64,000 nucleotides of DNA from Actinopolyspora lacussalsi (GCA_030803735.1 JAURUC010000001.1:4662501-4726500); one strand, 5' to 3'. Shown: positions 50,198 to 61,274, counted from the stretch's first letter. Notes: generated by a model from the letters alone, not told the origin. Translations and numbers: made by a program.

Positions 50198-51229
50198 CTA
50201 CTCCACCGTCCAATCCAGGATGATCTTGCCGCACTGGCCCTGTCGGGCAGTGTCGAAGGCTTTCTGATAGTCGGCGCTGGCGAACCGGTGTGTGATCACC
50301 GGGCTCAGGTCCAGCCCCGATTCCAGCAGAACCGACATCGAGTACCAGGTCTCGAACATCTCCCTGCCGTAGATTCCCTTGATGGTCAGCATCTTCAGCA
50401 CCACGGAGCTCCAGTCGATCCCGAAGCCCTCGGAGGGCAGGCCGAGCATGGCGATGTGACCACCGTGGGCCATGTTCGCGATCATGTCGCGCAGCGCGAC
50501 GGGTTGCCCGCACATCTCCATGCCGACGTCGAACCCCTCGGTCATGTCCAGCCGTTCCTGCACCTCGGTGAGGTCGTGCTCGGCGATGTTCATGGCGAGG
50601 TCGACGCCGATCCGCCGCGCCAGGTCCAACCGGTACTCGCTGGCGTCGGTGATCACGATGTGCCGGGCGCCCGCGTGCCGGGCCACGCTCGCGGCCATCA
50701 GCCCGATGGGGCCCGCACCGGTGATGAGCACGTCCTCGCCCACCACGGGAAAGCTCAGCGCCGTGTGTACGGCGTTGCCGAACGGGTCGAAGATCGCGGC
50801 GACGTCGTGGTCGATGTGCTGGTGGTGCACCCAGCAGTTCGATTCGGGCAGCACGGCGTACTCGGCGAACGCACCGTCGTAGTGCACGCCCAGCCCCTTG
50901 GTGTTGGGGCACAGATGGCGCCTTCCCGCCAGGCAGTTGCGGCACCGGCCGCACACCACGTGCCCCTCACCGCTGACCAGGTCACCGACCGCCACCTGGC
51001 GCACACCGGCCCCGATCTCGACGACCTCGCCCACGAACTCGTGGCCCGCGACCAGCGGCGGGGTGATGTTCTCGGCGGCCCAGTCGTCCCAGCCGTCGAT
51101 GTGCAGGTCGGTTCCGCAAATGCCGGTGCGCAGCACCCTGAGGACCACGTCCCGCGCGCCCGGCTTCGGGTCGGGGACCTCGGTCATTTCGAGTCCCGGC
51201 CCGGCGGTGGGTTTCACCAGTGCTCGCAC
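50198..51229 (-). CDS. tdh: L-threonine 3-dehydrogenase
   Basis: 343 residues from GTG 51229 with GGAGG 4 nt upstream. Zinc MDR enzyme: [15 protein letters not shown] (catalytic Cys/Thr-Asp), [13 protein letters not shown], structural zinc [18 protein letters not shown] fold [20 protein letters not shown]. Oxidises threonine to 2-amino-3-oxobutyrate. First gene of tdh-kbl-lysR. Confidence 0.96.
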   Translation of the reverse strand: MRALVKPTAGPGLEMTEVPDPKPGARDVVLRVLRTGICGTDLHIDGWDDWAAENITPPLVAGHEFVGEVVEIGAGVRQVAVGDLVSGEGHVVCGRCRNCLAGRRHLCPNTKGLGVHYDGAFAEYAVLPESNCWVHHQHIDHDVAAIFDPFGNAVHTALSFPVVGEDVLITGAGPIGLMAASVARHAGARHIVITDASEYRLDLARRIGVDLAMNIAEHDLTEVQERLDMTEGFDVGMEMCGQPVALRDMIANMAHGGHIAMLGLPSEGFGIDWSSVVLKMLTIKGIYGREMFETWYSMSVLLESGLDLSPVITHRFASADYQKAFDTARQGQCGKIILDWTVE

Positions 51230-51423
51230 TGTTCCTCCAATTCCGCTGGCGATCCGGCGGGGCTGTTGGCCCGTGGTTTGCCGCGGTCTGCCGCCGAAGC
51301 GCCGGTGAGCGCATCGGGATCGCCGAGCCGGATTGTCTCCCCGTGGTTGGCGGCGGTCCAGCAGGACTTTCCGCACAGGCTGATAAGCGAGGCTGCACAG
51401 CGCGGTTCTGGAGCGGGGCGGGA

Positions 51424-51639
51424 TCAGCTCTCCACGGCCTCGCTGACCTCTTCCTCCTCCGAATCGGCTTCGTCGCCCTCGTCCCTGGCGAGGAAGGTGG
51501 CCAGCCGGTCCACCGCGTCCTCGAACTCCGGGTTCGTGTCGACGAAGGCGCGCATCCGGTCGGCGAGCCAGGTCAGGTTCACCCGCTCGTCGCCGCGCTG
51601 TTCCTCCAGCTCCTCGAGACCACGATCGGTGAAATACAC
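51424..51639 (-). CDS. DUF6104-type small acidic protein
   Basis: 71 residues from GTG 51639, AGGAGA 4-6 nt upstream. Sequence [20 protein letters not shown] then [20 protein letters not shown] matches the small actinobacterial family I know as DUF6104. The last 15 residues are mostly Glu/Asp/Ser. Predicted helical and cytosolic; function unknown. Confidence 0.75.
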   Translation of the reverse strand: MYFTDRGLEELEEQRGDERVNLTWLADRMRAFVDTNPEFEDAVDRLATFLARDEGDEADSEEEEVSEAVES

Positions 51640-51864
51640 GTCGTCTCTCCTAACCGCTTCGCGTTCCCGATTTCGGGGTTCTCCGGCAGCGTAGGCAACC
51701 CGAGGTGGTTCGGCCCCACGGGGCACTCGGGGGTCGTACGGATTCCGCCGGAAGGGGGAAGGCCCACCCGCCGCGAGAGTGAGCGGCCCTGCCGGTGTGC
51801 GGTACCGGTAACGAGAACGGGCCGCCGACCGGAACGAGTGCCCGGCATATCGCCTCGGAGTCCG

Positions 51865-51900
51865 TGCTATCAAACCTTTCTTTTTTGCTATCATAACTGC
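51865..51900 (+). promoter_or_regulatory. Leaderless promoter with direct repeats, vapBC-type locus
   Basis: TGCTATCA at 51865-51872 and again at 51886-51893, exactly 21 bp apart, in a local AT-rich stretch. TATCAT at 51889-51894 fits a TANNNT -10 box ending 6 nt before the antitoxin ATG, so transcription probably begins at the start codon. The repeats are likely antitoxin-binding half-sites. Confidence 0.65.
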
Positions 51901-52188
51901 ATGCGGCAGCTGATAACGCGGATAGACGACGAGCTGCACGGGCAGCTGAAAGCGAAAGCGGCCAGCGAGAACCGCAGTATGAACGATCTGGTCACGGAGG
52001 CGCTCTCGCAAGTCGTGGACGGGCCGGCCGGCCATCGGACGGTACGCCGGCGGGCTCGTGCTTCCGGCCTGCTGGCGGAAGTTCAGCCGCCCGAGAACGT
52101 GTTGAGCCTGGACGAACTGGAAGCGGCGACCCGGGGGCTCGGTCGTAGCGCAAGCGAGGCGCTGGAAGCCGATCGGGGGGATTGGTGA
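51901..52188 (+). CDS. vapB: Ribbon-helix-helix antitoxin (VapB/HicB-CopG type)
   Basis: 95 residues. N-terminal RHH: MRQLITRIDDELHGQLKAKA then ASENRSMNDLVTEAL, the DNA-binding dimer fold. The C-terminal half (about 50-95) would wrap the toxin. No ribosome binding site because the transcript appears leaderless. GTGA overlap with the toxin gene. Confidence 0.88.
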   Translation: MRQLITRIDDELHGQLKAKAASENRSMNDLVTEALSQVVDGPAGHRTVRRRARASGLLAEVQPPENVLSLDELEAATRGLGRSASEALEADRGDW

Positions 52189-52628
52189 CCCTGCTGTACG
52201 CCGATACCAGCAGTCTTATACGTGCCTACCTCGCCGACGAGGCCGAGCACGCCGAATTCCGTGAACTGCTGCTGGAAGGCGAGCTCCCCGTGGTCACCAG
52301 CGAGTTGACCAGGGTCGAATTCGCTTCCGCCGTCTCCGCCGCACAGCGCGGCAACCGTGTCGAGATCTCCTCGCACGTGATCAACCGTTTCGATTGGGAC
52401 TGCGGTGAGGAGGGAGTCATAACCCCGCTGCGGTTGAATCCGGGGCTGCTGTTGCCCAGGGCCAAGGAACTGGTGATCGGCTACGCGATCCGCACGCTGG
52501 ATGCGATACATCTCGCGGCGGCTCTCGAACAGGCCGCTCCGCTGGCCGCGGGCGACGATCTCGTGATCGTCACGCGCGACACCAGGCAGGCCGCTGTCGC
52601 GACCGAGAAGGGACTCTTCGTCCGCTGA
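52185..52628 (+). CDS. vapC: PIN-domain toxin (VapC family)
   Basis: 147 residues from GTG 52185. The four acidic PIN residues are in place: YADTSSLIRAYL (Asp), ELTRVEFAS (Glu), TLDAIHLAAAL (Asp) and VTRDTRQAA (Asp). Mg2+-dependent endoribonuclease, probably cutting tRNA or rRNA when freed from the antitoxin. A hairpin with one mismatch lies at 52692-52723 downstream. Confidence 0.9.
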   Translation: MTLLYADTSSLIRAYLADEAEHAEFRELLLEGELPVVTSELTRVEFASAVSAAQRGNRVEISSHVINRFDWDCGEEGVITPLRLNPGLLLPRAKELVIGYAIRTLDAIHLAAALEQAAPLAAGDDLVIVTRDTRQAAVATEKGLFVR

Positions 52629-52851
52629 ACATCACTGCTCCTTCCACAGGTCCGTGGCTGCGGACTTCGCTCGTTCGCGCGAACGGAGAACGGGCCGCCG
52701 ATCCGCGTACGAATCGACGGCCCGCTCGAACGAATCCGTTCCGGAATCAGCCCGGGTAGTTCGGCGCGGAGCCGAACCACCGCTCATGCAGCCGAACCAT
52801 CCGCGCGCTCGGCACTGCTGTTTGTTCCCCACCTGTGCAGTCGACACCGCA

Positions 52852-52955
52852 GCGGGTTCTCCCGTGCGGCTCTCGCGAGGAAGGCCCGACGTTGTGTAGT
52901 AACTACCCGATGTCGGGCCTCCCCGCAGCGAGAGCCGTGCGAGAGGTTCCGCCAA
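52852..52955. repeat. Palindromic repeat B, copy 2 (inverted)
   Basis: 104 bp, reverse complement of copy 1 at 26349-26452 with only scattered differences. It contains gcggctctcgcgagg / ccgcagcgagagccg arms and the inner ggcccgac / gtcgggcc stem. It lies between the vapC 3' end and the kgd 3' end. Confidence 0.82.
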
Positions 52956-52990
52956 GCGACCAGCCGAGAAATCCGACCGGGAACGCCCGG

Positions 52991-55900
52991 TCAGTCGGCG
53001 AAGGCGTTGGTGATGACCTCTGCCTGCTCCACGTCGTGCACCTTCTTCAACCCGGTGGCCGGTGCGGCCATCGGACGGCGCCCGACGACCTTGAGCTTGC
53101 TCGCGAACTCGGGTCCGAACTCGCGCGGCAGCGCCAGCCCGAGGAACGGCCAGGCACCCTGGTTGCGCGGCTCCTCCTGGGTCCAGCGGATCTCCTCGAC
53201 GTTGGGGTAGCGCTCCAGCAGCCTGCCGAGCTTGCGGTGCGGCAGCGGGTAGAGCTGCTCCAGCCGGACCACGGCCGTGTCCTTCGCCTCCCGCTTGGCC
53301 TGCTCGGCCGCCAGCTCGTAGTACAGCTTGCCGGTGCACAGCACGAGCTTGCGAACCCCGGACGGGTCCGGCTCGCTCGGGTCGTCGATCACCGAGGCGA
53401 ACTTGCCGTTGGTGAAGTGCTCGATCGGGCTGGTGGCCTCCTTGAGCCGCAGCATCGACTTCGGCGTGAAGACCACCAGCGGCCGGTCGATGCCGTCCAT
53501 CGCGTGCCTGCGCAGCAGGTGGAAGTAGTTCGCGGGTGTGGAGGGCATCGCCACCGTCATCGATCCCTCGGCGCACAGCTGCAACCACCGCTCGATGCGG
53601 GCCGAGCTGTGGTCCGGACCCTGACCCTCGTGGCCGTGCGGCAGCAGCATCACCACGTCGGAGCGCTGGCCCCACTTGGCCTCGCCGGAGGAGATGAACT
53701 CGTCGATGATCGACTGGGCGCCGTTGAAGAAGTCACCGAACTGCGCCTCCCACAGCACCATGGCGTCCTGGTGCGCCACCGAGTAGCCGTACTCGAAGCC
53801 CACCGCCGCGAACTCGGACAGCGCCGAGTCGTAGGTCAGGAACTTGGCCTGCTCGGGGGAGAGGTGCTGCAGCGGGGCGTACTCCGCACCGCTCTTGCGG
53901 TCGATGACCACCGCGTGCCGCTGGCCGAACGTCCCGCGCCTGGTGTCCTGCCCGGTCAACCGCACCGGGTAGCCCGAGGTGGTCAGCGACCCCAGCGCCA
54001 GCAGCTCGCCGAACGCCCAGTCGATGCCGCCTTCCTTGCCCATCTTGGCGCGCCGTTCCAGCACCGGCTTCACGCGCGAGTGCGGGGTGAAGCCCTCCGG
54101 CAGGTCGATCTGCGCGTCGGCGATCCTGCGCAGCTCGTCCTCGGAGATGCCGGTTTCCAGCTTGGCCGGGATCTGCTGCTCCGACTCCACCGAGGGGCTC
54201 GGCTCGGGCGGGTGGTTCTCCAGCTCGCGCACCTCGTTGAACACGTGCTCCAGCTGGTTGGCGTAGTCCTTGAGCGCCTTCTCCGCCTCGTCGACGGTGA
54301 TGTCGCCGCGTCCGATCAGCGACTCGGTGTAGGTCTTGCGGACGCTGCGCATCTTGTCGATCGCGTCGTACATCTCCGGCTGCGTCATCGACGGGTCGTC
54401 ACCCTCGTTGTGCCCGCGGCGGCGGTAGCACACCATGTCGATGACCACGTCCTTGCCGAAGGTGTTGCGGTACTCCACGGCCAGCTTGGCGACCCAGACG
54501 CACGCCTCGGGGTCGTCGCCGTTGACGTGGAACACCGGCGAGCCGGTCATCTTCGCCACGTCGGTGGAGTACTTGCTCGACCGTCCCGACTCGGGGGTGG
54601 TGGTGTAGCCGACCTGGTTGTTGATGATGACGTGCACGGTGCCGCCGGTGCGGTAGCCGCGCAGCTGCGAGAGGTTCAGCGTCTCGGCGACCACGCCCTG
54701 TCCGGCGAACGCGGCGTCGCCGTGCAGCAGCACCGGCAGCACGGTGAAGCCCTCCTGGCCCTTGTCCAGGATGTCCTGCTTGGCGCGGACGATGCCCTCG
54801 AGTACCGGGTCCACCGCCTCCAGGTGCGAGGGATTGGAGGTCAGCGACACCTTGGTCTCGCCGTCGCCGAACATGCGGAAGTACTTGCCCTCGGCACCGA
54901 GGTGGTACTTCACGTCGCCGGAGCCGTGCGCCTGGCCCGGGTCGAGGTTGCCCTCGAACTCCTGGAAGATCTGCGCGATCGGCTTGCCGACGATGTTGGC
55001 CAGCACGTTGAGCCTGCCGCGGTGCGGCATGCCGATGACGACCTCGTCCAGCTCGGAGGTCGCCGAGGAGTCCAGCACCGCGTCCAGCAGCGGGACCACC
55101 GTCTCGGCACCCTCCAGCGAGAACCGCTTCTGGCCGACGTACTTGGTCTGCAGGAAGGTCTCGAACGCCTCGGCGGCGTTGAGCTTGGACAGGATGTACT
55201 TCTGCTCGGACTGGACCGGCTTCTCGTGCGGCTTCTCGACCCGGTGCTGCAGCCACTCGCGCTCGTCCGGCTCGAGGATGTGCATGTACTCCACGCCGAC
55301 CGTGCGGCAGTAGGAGTCCCGCAGCACCCCGAGCACGTCGCGCAGCGACATGTGCTCCTGGCCCGCGAAGCCGCCGACCGGGAACTCCCGGTCCAGGTCC
55401 CACAGCGTGAGGCTGTGCGAGAGGACGTCGAGGTCCTCGTGGCGCCGCTGCCGGTAGTTCAGCGGGTCGATGTCGGCCATGAGGTGACCGCGGGTGCGGT
55501 AGGCGTCGATGAGCTCCAGCACCCGGGCGGTCTTGTCGACCGCGCCTTCCGGGATGTCGGTCGACCAGCGGACCGGCTCGTAGGGGATGCGCAGCGAGGA
55601 GAAGATGTCGTCGAAGAAGTTGTCCTCGCCCAGCAGCAGCTGGTGCACCTTGCGCAGGAACTCGCCGGACTCCGCGCCCTGGATGACCCGGTGGTCGTAG
55701 GTGGAGGTCAGCGTGACGATCTTGCTGACGCCCATCTCGGTCAGGGCCTTCTCACTGGCCCCCTGGAACTCGGCCGGGTACTCCATGGCGCCGACGCCGA
55801 TGATGGCGCTCTGGCCCTGGGTGAGCCGCGGCACCGAGTGGTTCGTCCCGCTGGGGCCGGGGTTGGTCAGCGAGATCGTGGTGCCGGCGAAGTCCTCGGC

Positions 55901-56809
55901 GGTGAGCGCGTTGTTGCGCGCCTTGCGGATGATGTCCTCGTACGCCTGCCAGAACTGGTAGAAGTTCATGTTCTCGCAGGCCTTGATGGAGGCAACCACC
56001 AGATTGCGGGAGCCGTCCTTGCCGGGCAGGTCGATGGCCAGCCCGAGATTGACGTGCTCCGGCGTCACCACGGCGGGCTTGCCCTTGGCGTCCTCGCCGT
56101 AGTGGCGGTTCATGCCGGGGAAGTCCCGCAGCGCCCGAACGAGGGCGTACCCGATCAGGTGGGTGAACGAGATCTTGCCGCCCTTGTTCCGCTTCAGGTG
56201 ATTGTTGATCACGATGCGGTTGTCGAACAGCAGCTTGGCCGGGACCGCGCGGACGCTGGTGGCGGTCGGCACGGTCAGCGACTGCTCCATGTTCTTGGCG
56301 ATCGCCGCGGCCGGCCCGCGCAGCGTCTTGGTCTCCTCGCCGCCGGACTCCTCCTTCACGGGAGCGGCCTTGGCTGCCTCCTGCGGGGAGGGCTTGGCGG
56401 ACTGCTGCGCCCCGGACGGTTGTGAAGTGGCCGAACGGCCGCCTCCGTCCTGCTGCGTTCCCGCCTGTCCGGAGGTGGTGCGCTGCTGGGCTCCGTTCGC
56501 ACCCTGCCGGGTGGCGGTCTGCTGCGCGTCGCTCGCCGGTGGAGTCGTGGTGGTCGTACGGGCACCGTCGTCGTGCACCTGACCATTTTGCTCACCGGAC
56601 TTGGTGGCGGTCGCGGTCTTCTGGCCTGTTGTTGCGCCTGTCGCCGCAGCGGCGGACTCGGTTGCCGAGTGCCCCGCGGGACGGTAGTCCGCGAAGAACT
56701 CGTGCCAGGCGGAGTCTACCGATGAGGGGTCGTTGAGGTACTGCTCATACATTTCCTCGATCAACCACTCGTTGGGGCCGAACTGTGACGCAGGGCTGCT
56801 GCTGGACAC
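52991..56809 (-). CDS. kgd: Multifunctional 2-oxoglutarate dehydrogenase/decarboxylase Kgd
   Basis: 1272 residues, the actinobacterial fusion. Order: short N-terminal E1 segment ([20 protein letters not shown]), Thr/Gln/Ala-rich linker (about 45-150), E2-type succinyltransferase domain (about 160-385; catalytic [14 protein letters not shown], His near 372) and the E1o thiamine domains with [11 protein letters not shown] (near 697) and [13 protein letters not shown]. Decarboxylates 2-oxoglutarate in the TCA cycle and transfers succinyl groups; also able to make 2-hydroxy-3-oxoadipate in mycobacteria. GTG start. Monocistronic. Confidence 0.97.
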   Translation of the reverse strand: MSSSSPASQFGPNEWLIEEMYEQYLNDPSSVDSAWHEFFADYRPAGHSATESAAAATGATTGQKTATATKSGEQNGQVHDDGARTTTTTPPASDAQQTATRQGANGAQQRTTSGQAGTQQDGGGRSATSQPSGAQQSAKPSPQEAAKAAPVKEESGGEETKTLRGPAAAIAKNMEQSLTVPTATSVRAVPAKLLFDNRIVINNHLKRNKGGKISFTHLIGYALVRALRDFPGMNRHYGEDAKGKPAVVTPEHVNLGLAIDLPGKDGSRNLVVASIKACENMNFYQFWQAYEDIIRKARNNALTAEDFAGTTISLTNPGPSGTNHSVPRLTQGQSAIIGVGAMEYPAEFQGASEKALTEMGVSKIVTLTSTYDHRVIQGAESGEFLRKVHQLLLGEDNFFDDIFSSLRIPYEPVRWSTDIPEGAVDKTARVLELIDAYRTRGHLMADIDPLNYRQRRHEDLDVLSHSLTLWDLDREFPVGGFAGQEHMSLRDVLGVLRDSYCRTVGVEYMHILEPDEREWLQHRVEKPHEKPVQSEQKYILSKLNAAEAFETFLQTKYVGQKRFSLEGAETVVPLLDAVLDSSATSELDEVVIGMPHRGRLNVLANIVGKPIAQIFQEFEGNLDPGQAHGSGDVKYHLGAEGKYFRMFGDGETKVSLTSNPSHLEAVDPVLEGIVRAKQDILDKGQEGFTVLPVLLHGDAAFAGQGVVAETLNLSQLRGYRTGGTVHVIINNQVGYTTTPESGRSSKYSTDVAKMTGSPVFHVNGDDPEACVWVAKLAVEYRNTFGKDVVIDMVCYRRRGHNEGDDPSMTQPEMYDAIDKMRSVRKTYTESLIGRGDITVDEAEKALKDYANQLEHVFNEVRELENHPPEPSPSVESEQQIPAKLETGISEDELRRIADAQIDLPEGFTPHSRVKPVLERRAKMGKEGGIDWAFGELLALGSLTTSGYPVRLTGQDTRRGTFGQRHAVVIDRKSGAEYAPLQHLSPEQAKFLTYDSALSEFAAVGFEYGYSVAHQDAMVLWEAQFGDFFNGAQSIIDEFISSGEAKWGQRSDVVMLLPHGHEGQGPDHSSARIERWLQLCAEGSMTVAMPSTPANYFHLLRRHAMDGIDRPLVVFTPKSMLRLKEATSPIEHFTNGKFASVIDDPSEPDPSGVRKLVLCTGKLYYELAAEQAKREAKDTAVVRLEQLYPLPHRKLGRLLERYPNVEEIRWTQEEPRNQGAWPFLGLALPREFGPEFASKLKVVGRRPMAAPATGLKKVHDVEQAEVITNAFAD

Positions 56810-57368
56810 GGCTGGCGTTCGCCTCGATCCATCTGCTCGTGGTTTTTCAACGCTCGCAACCCAGGCTAACGCTTCCGGGGCGTTCGGTTGGGTCTGTCCC
56901 GTGCACTCCGGTCGGGTTCCGGCCGTTCCGAATCGATCAGGTTGTTGCCGCGGCTGCTTTTCCGGCGCGTTTTCCGGCGGACGAGATCCACGGTTTCCGG
57001 TAGTATGTGGGGTTTTGGTTTTTGTGATCTTGCTTTCCCGAAGGTCCGCGATGTCGAAACGGAACCCGAATGTGAGGTTTCACGCAAAAGTGAACAATCC
57101 CGTATCCTGAGCCGAATGAACCACATCACGGGAAACTGTGCGAGCCCAGAGCAATGTGGCCCACACCGTTGTCAGCCAGGTGCCAACTCGGCGTTACTCC
57201 GAGTCGCCGGAGGCTGCTCCGAGTGGCGTGCGGATGTGGTGCGAGCGCGGCCGGTACCGACCCGGTGAACGTCGAAGCCGGGACCTCGGCCGCATCCTCG
57301 CGAAGTCCCTGCGGCCGTGAACACTTCCTGCGGCCGCGGACAGTCCCTCCGGCGTGGATCCCCCCGCC
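56810..57368. other. Intergenic region, kgd promoter side
   Basis: 559 bp between the kgd start and the ABC exporter stop, both on the minus strand. A TAGCCT -10-like box on the minus strand near 56850 may serve kgd. Small GC-rich stems appear near 57290-57350 (two copies of cctgcggccg). No gene is supported. Confidence 0.4.
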
Positions 57369-60300
57369 TCAGCGGTTGGCCGGAGCCGACTCCTCGCGCC
57401 CGGCCCCGAGCTCTTCCCCCGCGCCGGGCACAGCCACGTCCGCGTCGTCGGCGGAACCGCCGTTGGCCCAGAGCCGCGCGTAGACCCCGCCCGCGGCCAG
57501 CAGCTCCCCGTGCCCGCCCTGCTCGACGATGCTGCCGCCGCCCAGCACCACGATCCGGTCCGCACGGGCGGCCGTGGCCAGCCGGTGCGCCACCACGAAC
57601 GTCGTCCGGTTCCGGGCCAGCTCGGCGTGTGCCGCGGCCACCATCGCCTCGGTCGCCGGATCCAGCGCGGCCGTTGCCTCGTCCAGCAGCAGGATGTCCG
57701 GGTCCACCAGCTCCGCGCGGGCCAGCGCCACCAGCTGCCGCTGCCCGGCCGACAGCGACTTGCCGCCCTCGCCGGTCTGCTGCCGGAAACCGTCCGGCAG
57801 CGCCGCGATACCCGGCAGCGCCCCCACCCGGCGCGCGGCCCGCTCGATCTCGGCCGGACCGGCGCCCGGGCTGCCGTAGGCGATGTTGTCCGCCACGTCA
57901 CCCGCGAACAGGTGCCCCTCCTGCGGCACCACGGCCAGGTGGGAGTGGTACTCGGCCAGCGGGTAGTCACGCACGTCCACCCCGTCCACCAGCACGCAGC
58001 CGCCCGAGACGTCGTAGAACCGCGCCAGCAGCTTGACCAGGGTCGACTTGCCCGCGCCCGTGGCGCCCACCAGGGCGACCGTCTCACCCGGATCGACGCG
58101 CAGCGACACCTCGGACAGCGCGGGATCCTCAGTGGCCGGATAGCTGAACGACACCGAGCGCAGCTCCACCTCCCCGTCGAGTTCGCTCGGCACCGTGGCC
58201 GGTCGCTCGGTCTCCGGCACCGAGGTGCGGGTACGCAGCAGCTCCCCGATCCGGCGCAGCCCGACTCTGGCCTGCTGGTAGGCGTCGAACACGCCGGAGA
58301 GCTGCTGCACCGGGCTGAAGAACAACCCCAGGTACAGCAGGAACGCCGCCAGCACGCCCGCGGTCAGCTCCCCCTGGGCCACCCGCAGCGCGCCGACGCC
58401 GAGCACCACCGCCTGCGCCACTTCGGACAGCAGCGACACGAACGGGAAGTAGGTCGCGATGTAGCGCTGCGCCCGCAGCCGGGAACGCCGGTAGGCGTCG
58501 CTGCGCGCCGCGAACTTCTCGGCAGCCAGCCGCTCCCTGCGGTTGGCCTGCGACACGCGCAACCCGGAGACGTTCTCCTGCATCTCGGCGTTGACGGTGC
58601 TGACCCGTTCCCTGGCCTCGGCGTAGGCGCTCGACGAGACCCTGCGGAAGATCATCGTCGCCACCACCAGCAGCGGTGTCACCGACAGCGCCACCAGCGC
58701 CAGCGAGAGATCGGTGATCAGCAGTGCCACCGCCACGCCGATGATGGTGGACACGCTGACCACCGCCGTGGCCAACCCCGTCTGCAGGAACGAGGACAGC
58801 GCGTCCACATCGGTGGTCATCCGGGTCATGATCCGGCCCGCGCGTTCGCGCTCGTAGTAGTCCAGCCCCAGCCGCTGCAGCTGGGCGAAGCTGCGCAGCC
58901 GCAGCAGGTACAGCAGCGTCTCGCCCGTGCGCGCGGCGATCACCGTCTGCCAGCGCATGGTCACCCAGCCGATCAGCACCATGCCCGCGCCCACCGCCGT
59001 GGCGGTGAACAGCGCGTCGGGATCGCCGGCTCCCACTCCGCCGTCCACACCCCAGCGGATCAGCGACGGCATGCTCACCGACACGGCCGCGGTGGCCGCG
59101 ACCAGCAGCACCGTCAGCGCCACGCCCCACCGGATCGGGTGGAACAGCTTCGCCAGTCGGAAGCCCGGGTCCGGTGCGGTGGGATCGGTGCCGTTGAGCT
59201 CGGGTTTGTCCTCGGCGGGCGGTAACCGGTCGATCGCGGTGGTCAGCTCATCGCTCGGTGGGGTGGCGGCCACGGTCGAGCTTCGCGGGCGCCCCGCACC
59301 CGTGCTCGGGGATCCGGCAGCCGGTTTAGCCGCGCCCGCGCTCCGGCTCACCGCCCCCACGGCCGCGAACGAGCTCTCGGTGCTCGTCGCGGTCCCGCTC
59401 CAGTAGCCGTGCCGCTGTCCGCGCTCCTCTCCCGGCCACAGCTCCGGAGTGGGTTCCTCGCCGGGTTCGCAAACCGGGTGCCTGGGGTGCTCGGCCACCC
59501 CGGAGGTGTCCGGCAGCAGTTCGCGGAACAGCTCGGAGCGCCGCTCCAGCTCCCGCTGCGTGCCGATGTCGACGACCTCGCCCTCGTCCAGCAGCGCGAC
59601 CCGGTCCGCGAGGGCGAGCGTGGACCGGCGGTGCGCCACCAGCAGCGTGGTTCGCTCCGCGGTCACCGAACTCAGCGTGGCGTGGATCGCTGCCTCGGTG
59701 CTCGGGTCCACCGCCGAGGTCGCGTCGTCCAGCACCAGGATCCTGGGATCGGTCAGCAGCGCGCGGGCCAGCGCGATCCGCTGCCGTTGGCCGCCCGACA
59801 GGGTCAGGCCGCGTTCGCCCACCAGCGTGTCGTAGCCCTGCGAGAGCTCGGTGATGAACTCGTGGGCCTCGGCCGCCCGGGCGGCGGCGATGATCTCCTC
59901 CTCGGAGGCGTTCGGGTGCCCGTAGGAGATGTTGCCGCGCACGGTGTCGGAGAACAGGAACGCCTCCTCGAACACCACCCCCACGGCCGAACGCAGCGAG
60001 TCCAGCCGCACACCCCGGATGTCCAGGGCACCGTCCCCGTCGGCCCCCTCGTCACCACCGTCGGGGCCGATCCGGACGCTGCCGGAGTGCACGTCGTAGA
60101 ACCGGGGTAACAGCAGCGAGATCGTGGACTTGCCCGAGCCCGCCGAACCCACCAGTGCCAGCGTCTCGCCGGAACGCACCTCCAGGGAGGTGCCCCGCAG
60201 CACCGGCTGCTCGCCGCCGTAGCCGAACCGCACGTCGTCCAGCTCCACCCGCAGCGGCCCCTCGGGCAGGCCCACCGCGTCCGGCGCGTCGGTGACCTCC

Positions 60301-61274
60301 GGCTGCGAGTCGATCACGTCGTGGAGTCGTTCCAGCCCCGCGCGGGCGTGCTGGGCCTGGATCAGCACGTTTGACAGCATTCGCGCCGGTGCGGCGAGCA
60401 TGGTCAGATAGCTCGCGAAGGCGATGAACGTGCCCACGCTGACCTGGCCCCGCAGCGCGAGCCAACCGCCCAGCCCCAGCACGCAGACCTGGCCCGCCAG
60501 CGGCAGCGCCGTGAGGTGCGCGGTCGGCGGGGCCGTGACCCGTGCCGCCCGCATCCGTTCGGCGAACAGCCTGCGGGCGCGGCCGATCATGCCGCTGACC
60601 TCCCGGGACTCCTGCCCGAAGCCCTTGACCACGCGGACACCGCTGATCGTCTCCTCGACCTGCTCGGCCACGTCGGCGGCGCGCTGCTGCGCGCTCCAGG
60701 TCGCCGGGAACAGCTTCTTGCGGCTGCGGGCGGTGACCACCCCGATCAGCGGTCCCACGACCAGCGCGATCACGGTCAGCAGCGGGGACAGCCACACCAT
60801 CGCCGCCAGCGAGAACACCGCCAGCATCAGCGTGCCCGCCGCCATCGGCAGCATGGACAGCAGCCCGTTGACCAGCTGCAGGTCGCTGATCGAGCGCGAG
60901 ACCACCTGGCCGGTGCGTAGCGAGTCCTGCTTGCCGCCGTCGAGGCGCTGCACCGAGCCGAACACGGCGCGGCGCAGGTCGTGCTGCACGTTCACGGCGA
61001 GCTTGCCCGCGGTGTAACGGCGCACGAAGGCGGCGCCGAACCGGAACAGGCCCAGCCCGAGCATCGCCGCGACGATCCAGCCGAGCCCCTCGGTGCTGCC
61101 CGCCATAGCGTCGTCCACCGCCACCTTGGTGAACACCGGGACGGCCGCCTCCATCCCGACCGCCGTGACGGCGGCCCCCATGGACAGCAGCACGGCGGCG
61201 GGATGCCGCCAGCACGCGGCGCTCAGACGGCGGATCCAGCCGGGTTTGGCACGAGCTTCTCCGGATTCGGGCAC
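57369..61274 (-). CDS. Fused asymmetric ABC exporter (TMD-NBD-TMD-NBD)
   Basis: 1301 residues: two type IV exporter halves in one chain, GTG start. Half 1: six helices (about 25-310), Walker A GSAGSGKST near 375, LSGGQRQRIALARAL near 493, Walker B ILVLDDATSAVD near 513. A Ser/Ala/Pro linker (about 590-700) joins half 2: helices about 730-1010, Walker A GATGAGKST near 1068, KSLSAGQRQLVALAR near 1174, ILLLDEATAALD near 1198. Half 1 has Asp in place of the catalytic Glu and half 2 has LSAGQ, so the ATP site they share is degenerate. Substrate unknown (drug or lipid export likely). Confidence 0.93.
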   Translation of the reverse strand: MPESGEARAKPGWIRRLSAACWRHPAAVLLSMGAAVTAVGMEAAVPVFTKVAVDDAMAGSTEGLGWIVAAMLGLGLFRFGAAFVRRYTAGKLAVNVQHDLRRAVFGSVQRLDGGKQDSLRTGQVVSRSISDLQLVNGLLSMLPMAAGTLMLAVFSLAAMVWLSPLLTVIALVVGPLIGVVTARSRKKLFPATWSAQQRAADVAEQVEETISGVRVVKGFGQESREVSGMIGRARRLFAERMRAARVTAPPTAHLTALPLAGQVCVLGLGGWLALRGQVSVGTFIAFASYLTMLAAPARMLSNVLIQAQHARAGLERLHDVIDSQPEVTDAPDAVGLPEGPLRVELDDVRFGYGGEQPVLRGTSLEVRSGETLALVGSAGSGKSTISLLLPRFYDVHSGSVRIGPDGGDEGADGDGALDIRGVRLDSLRSAVGVVFEEAFLFSDTVRGNISYGHPNASEEEIIAAARAAEAHEFITELSQGYDTLVGERGLTLSGGQRQRIALARALLTDPRILVLDDATSAVDPSTEAAIHATLSSVTAERTTLLVAHRRSTLALADRVALLDEGEVVDIGTQRELERRSELFRELLPDTSGVAEHPRHPVCEPGEEPTPELWPGEERGQRHGYWSGTATSTESSFAAVGAVSRSAGAAKPAAGSPSTGAGRPRSSTVAATPPSDELTTAIDRLPPAEDKPELNGTDPTAPDPGFRLAKLFHPIRWGVALTVLLVAATAAVSVSMPSLIRWGVDGGVGAGDPDALFTATAVGAGMVLIGWVTMRWQTVIAARTGETLLYLLRLRSFAQLQRLGLDYYERERAGRIMTRMTTDVDALSSFLQTGLATAVVSVSTIIGVAVALLITDLSLALVALSVTPLLVVATMIFRRVSSSAYAEARERVSTVNAEMQENVSGLRVSQANRRERLAAEKFAARSDAYRRSRLRAQRYIATYFPFVSLLSEVAQAVVLGVGALRVAQGELTAGVLAAFLLYLGLFFSPVQQLSGVFDAYQQARVGLRRIGELLRTRTSVPETERPATVPSELDGEVELRSVSFSYPATEDPALSEVSLRVDPGETVALVGATGAGKSTLVKLLARFYDVSGGCVLVDGVDVRDYPLAEYHSHLAVVPQEGHLFAGDVADNIAYGSPGAGPAEIERAARRVGALPGIAALPDGFRQQTGEGGKSLSAGQRQLVALARAELVDPDILLLDEATAALDPATEAMVAAAHAELARNRTTFVVAHRLATAARADRIVVLGGGSIVEQGGHGELLAAGGVYARLWANGGSADDADVAVPGAGEELGAGREESAPANR

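Noticed and set aside
52835..56425. A 1196-residue open frame on the plus strand opposite kgd
   Set aside because: kgd on the other strand has full catalytic motifs; the plus-strand frame is repetitive Leu/Val/Arg/His with no domain.
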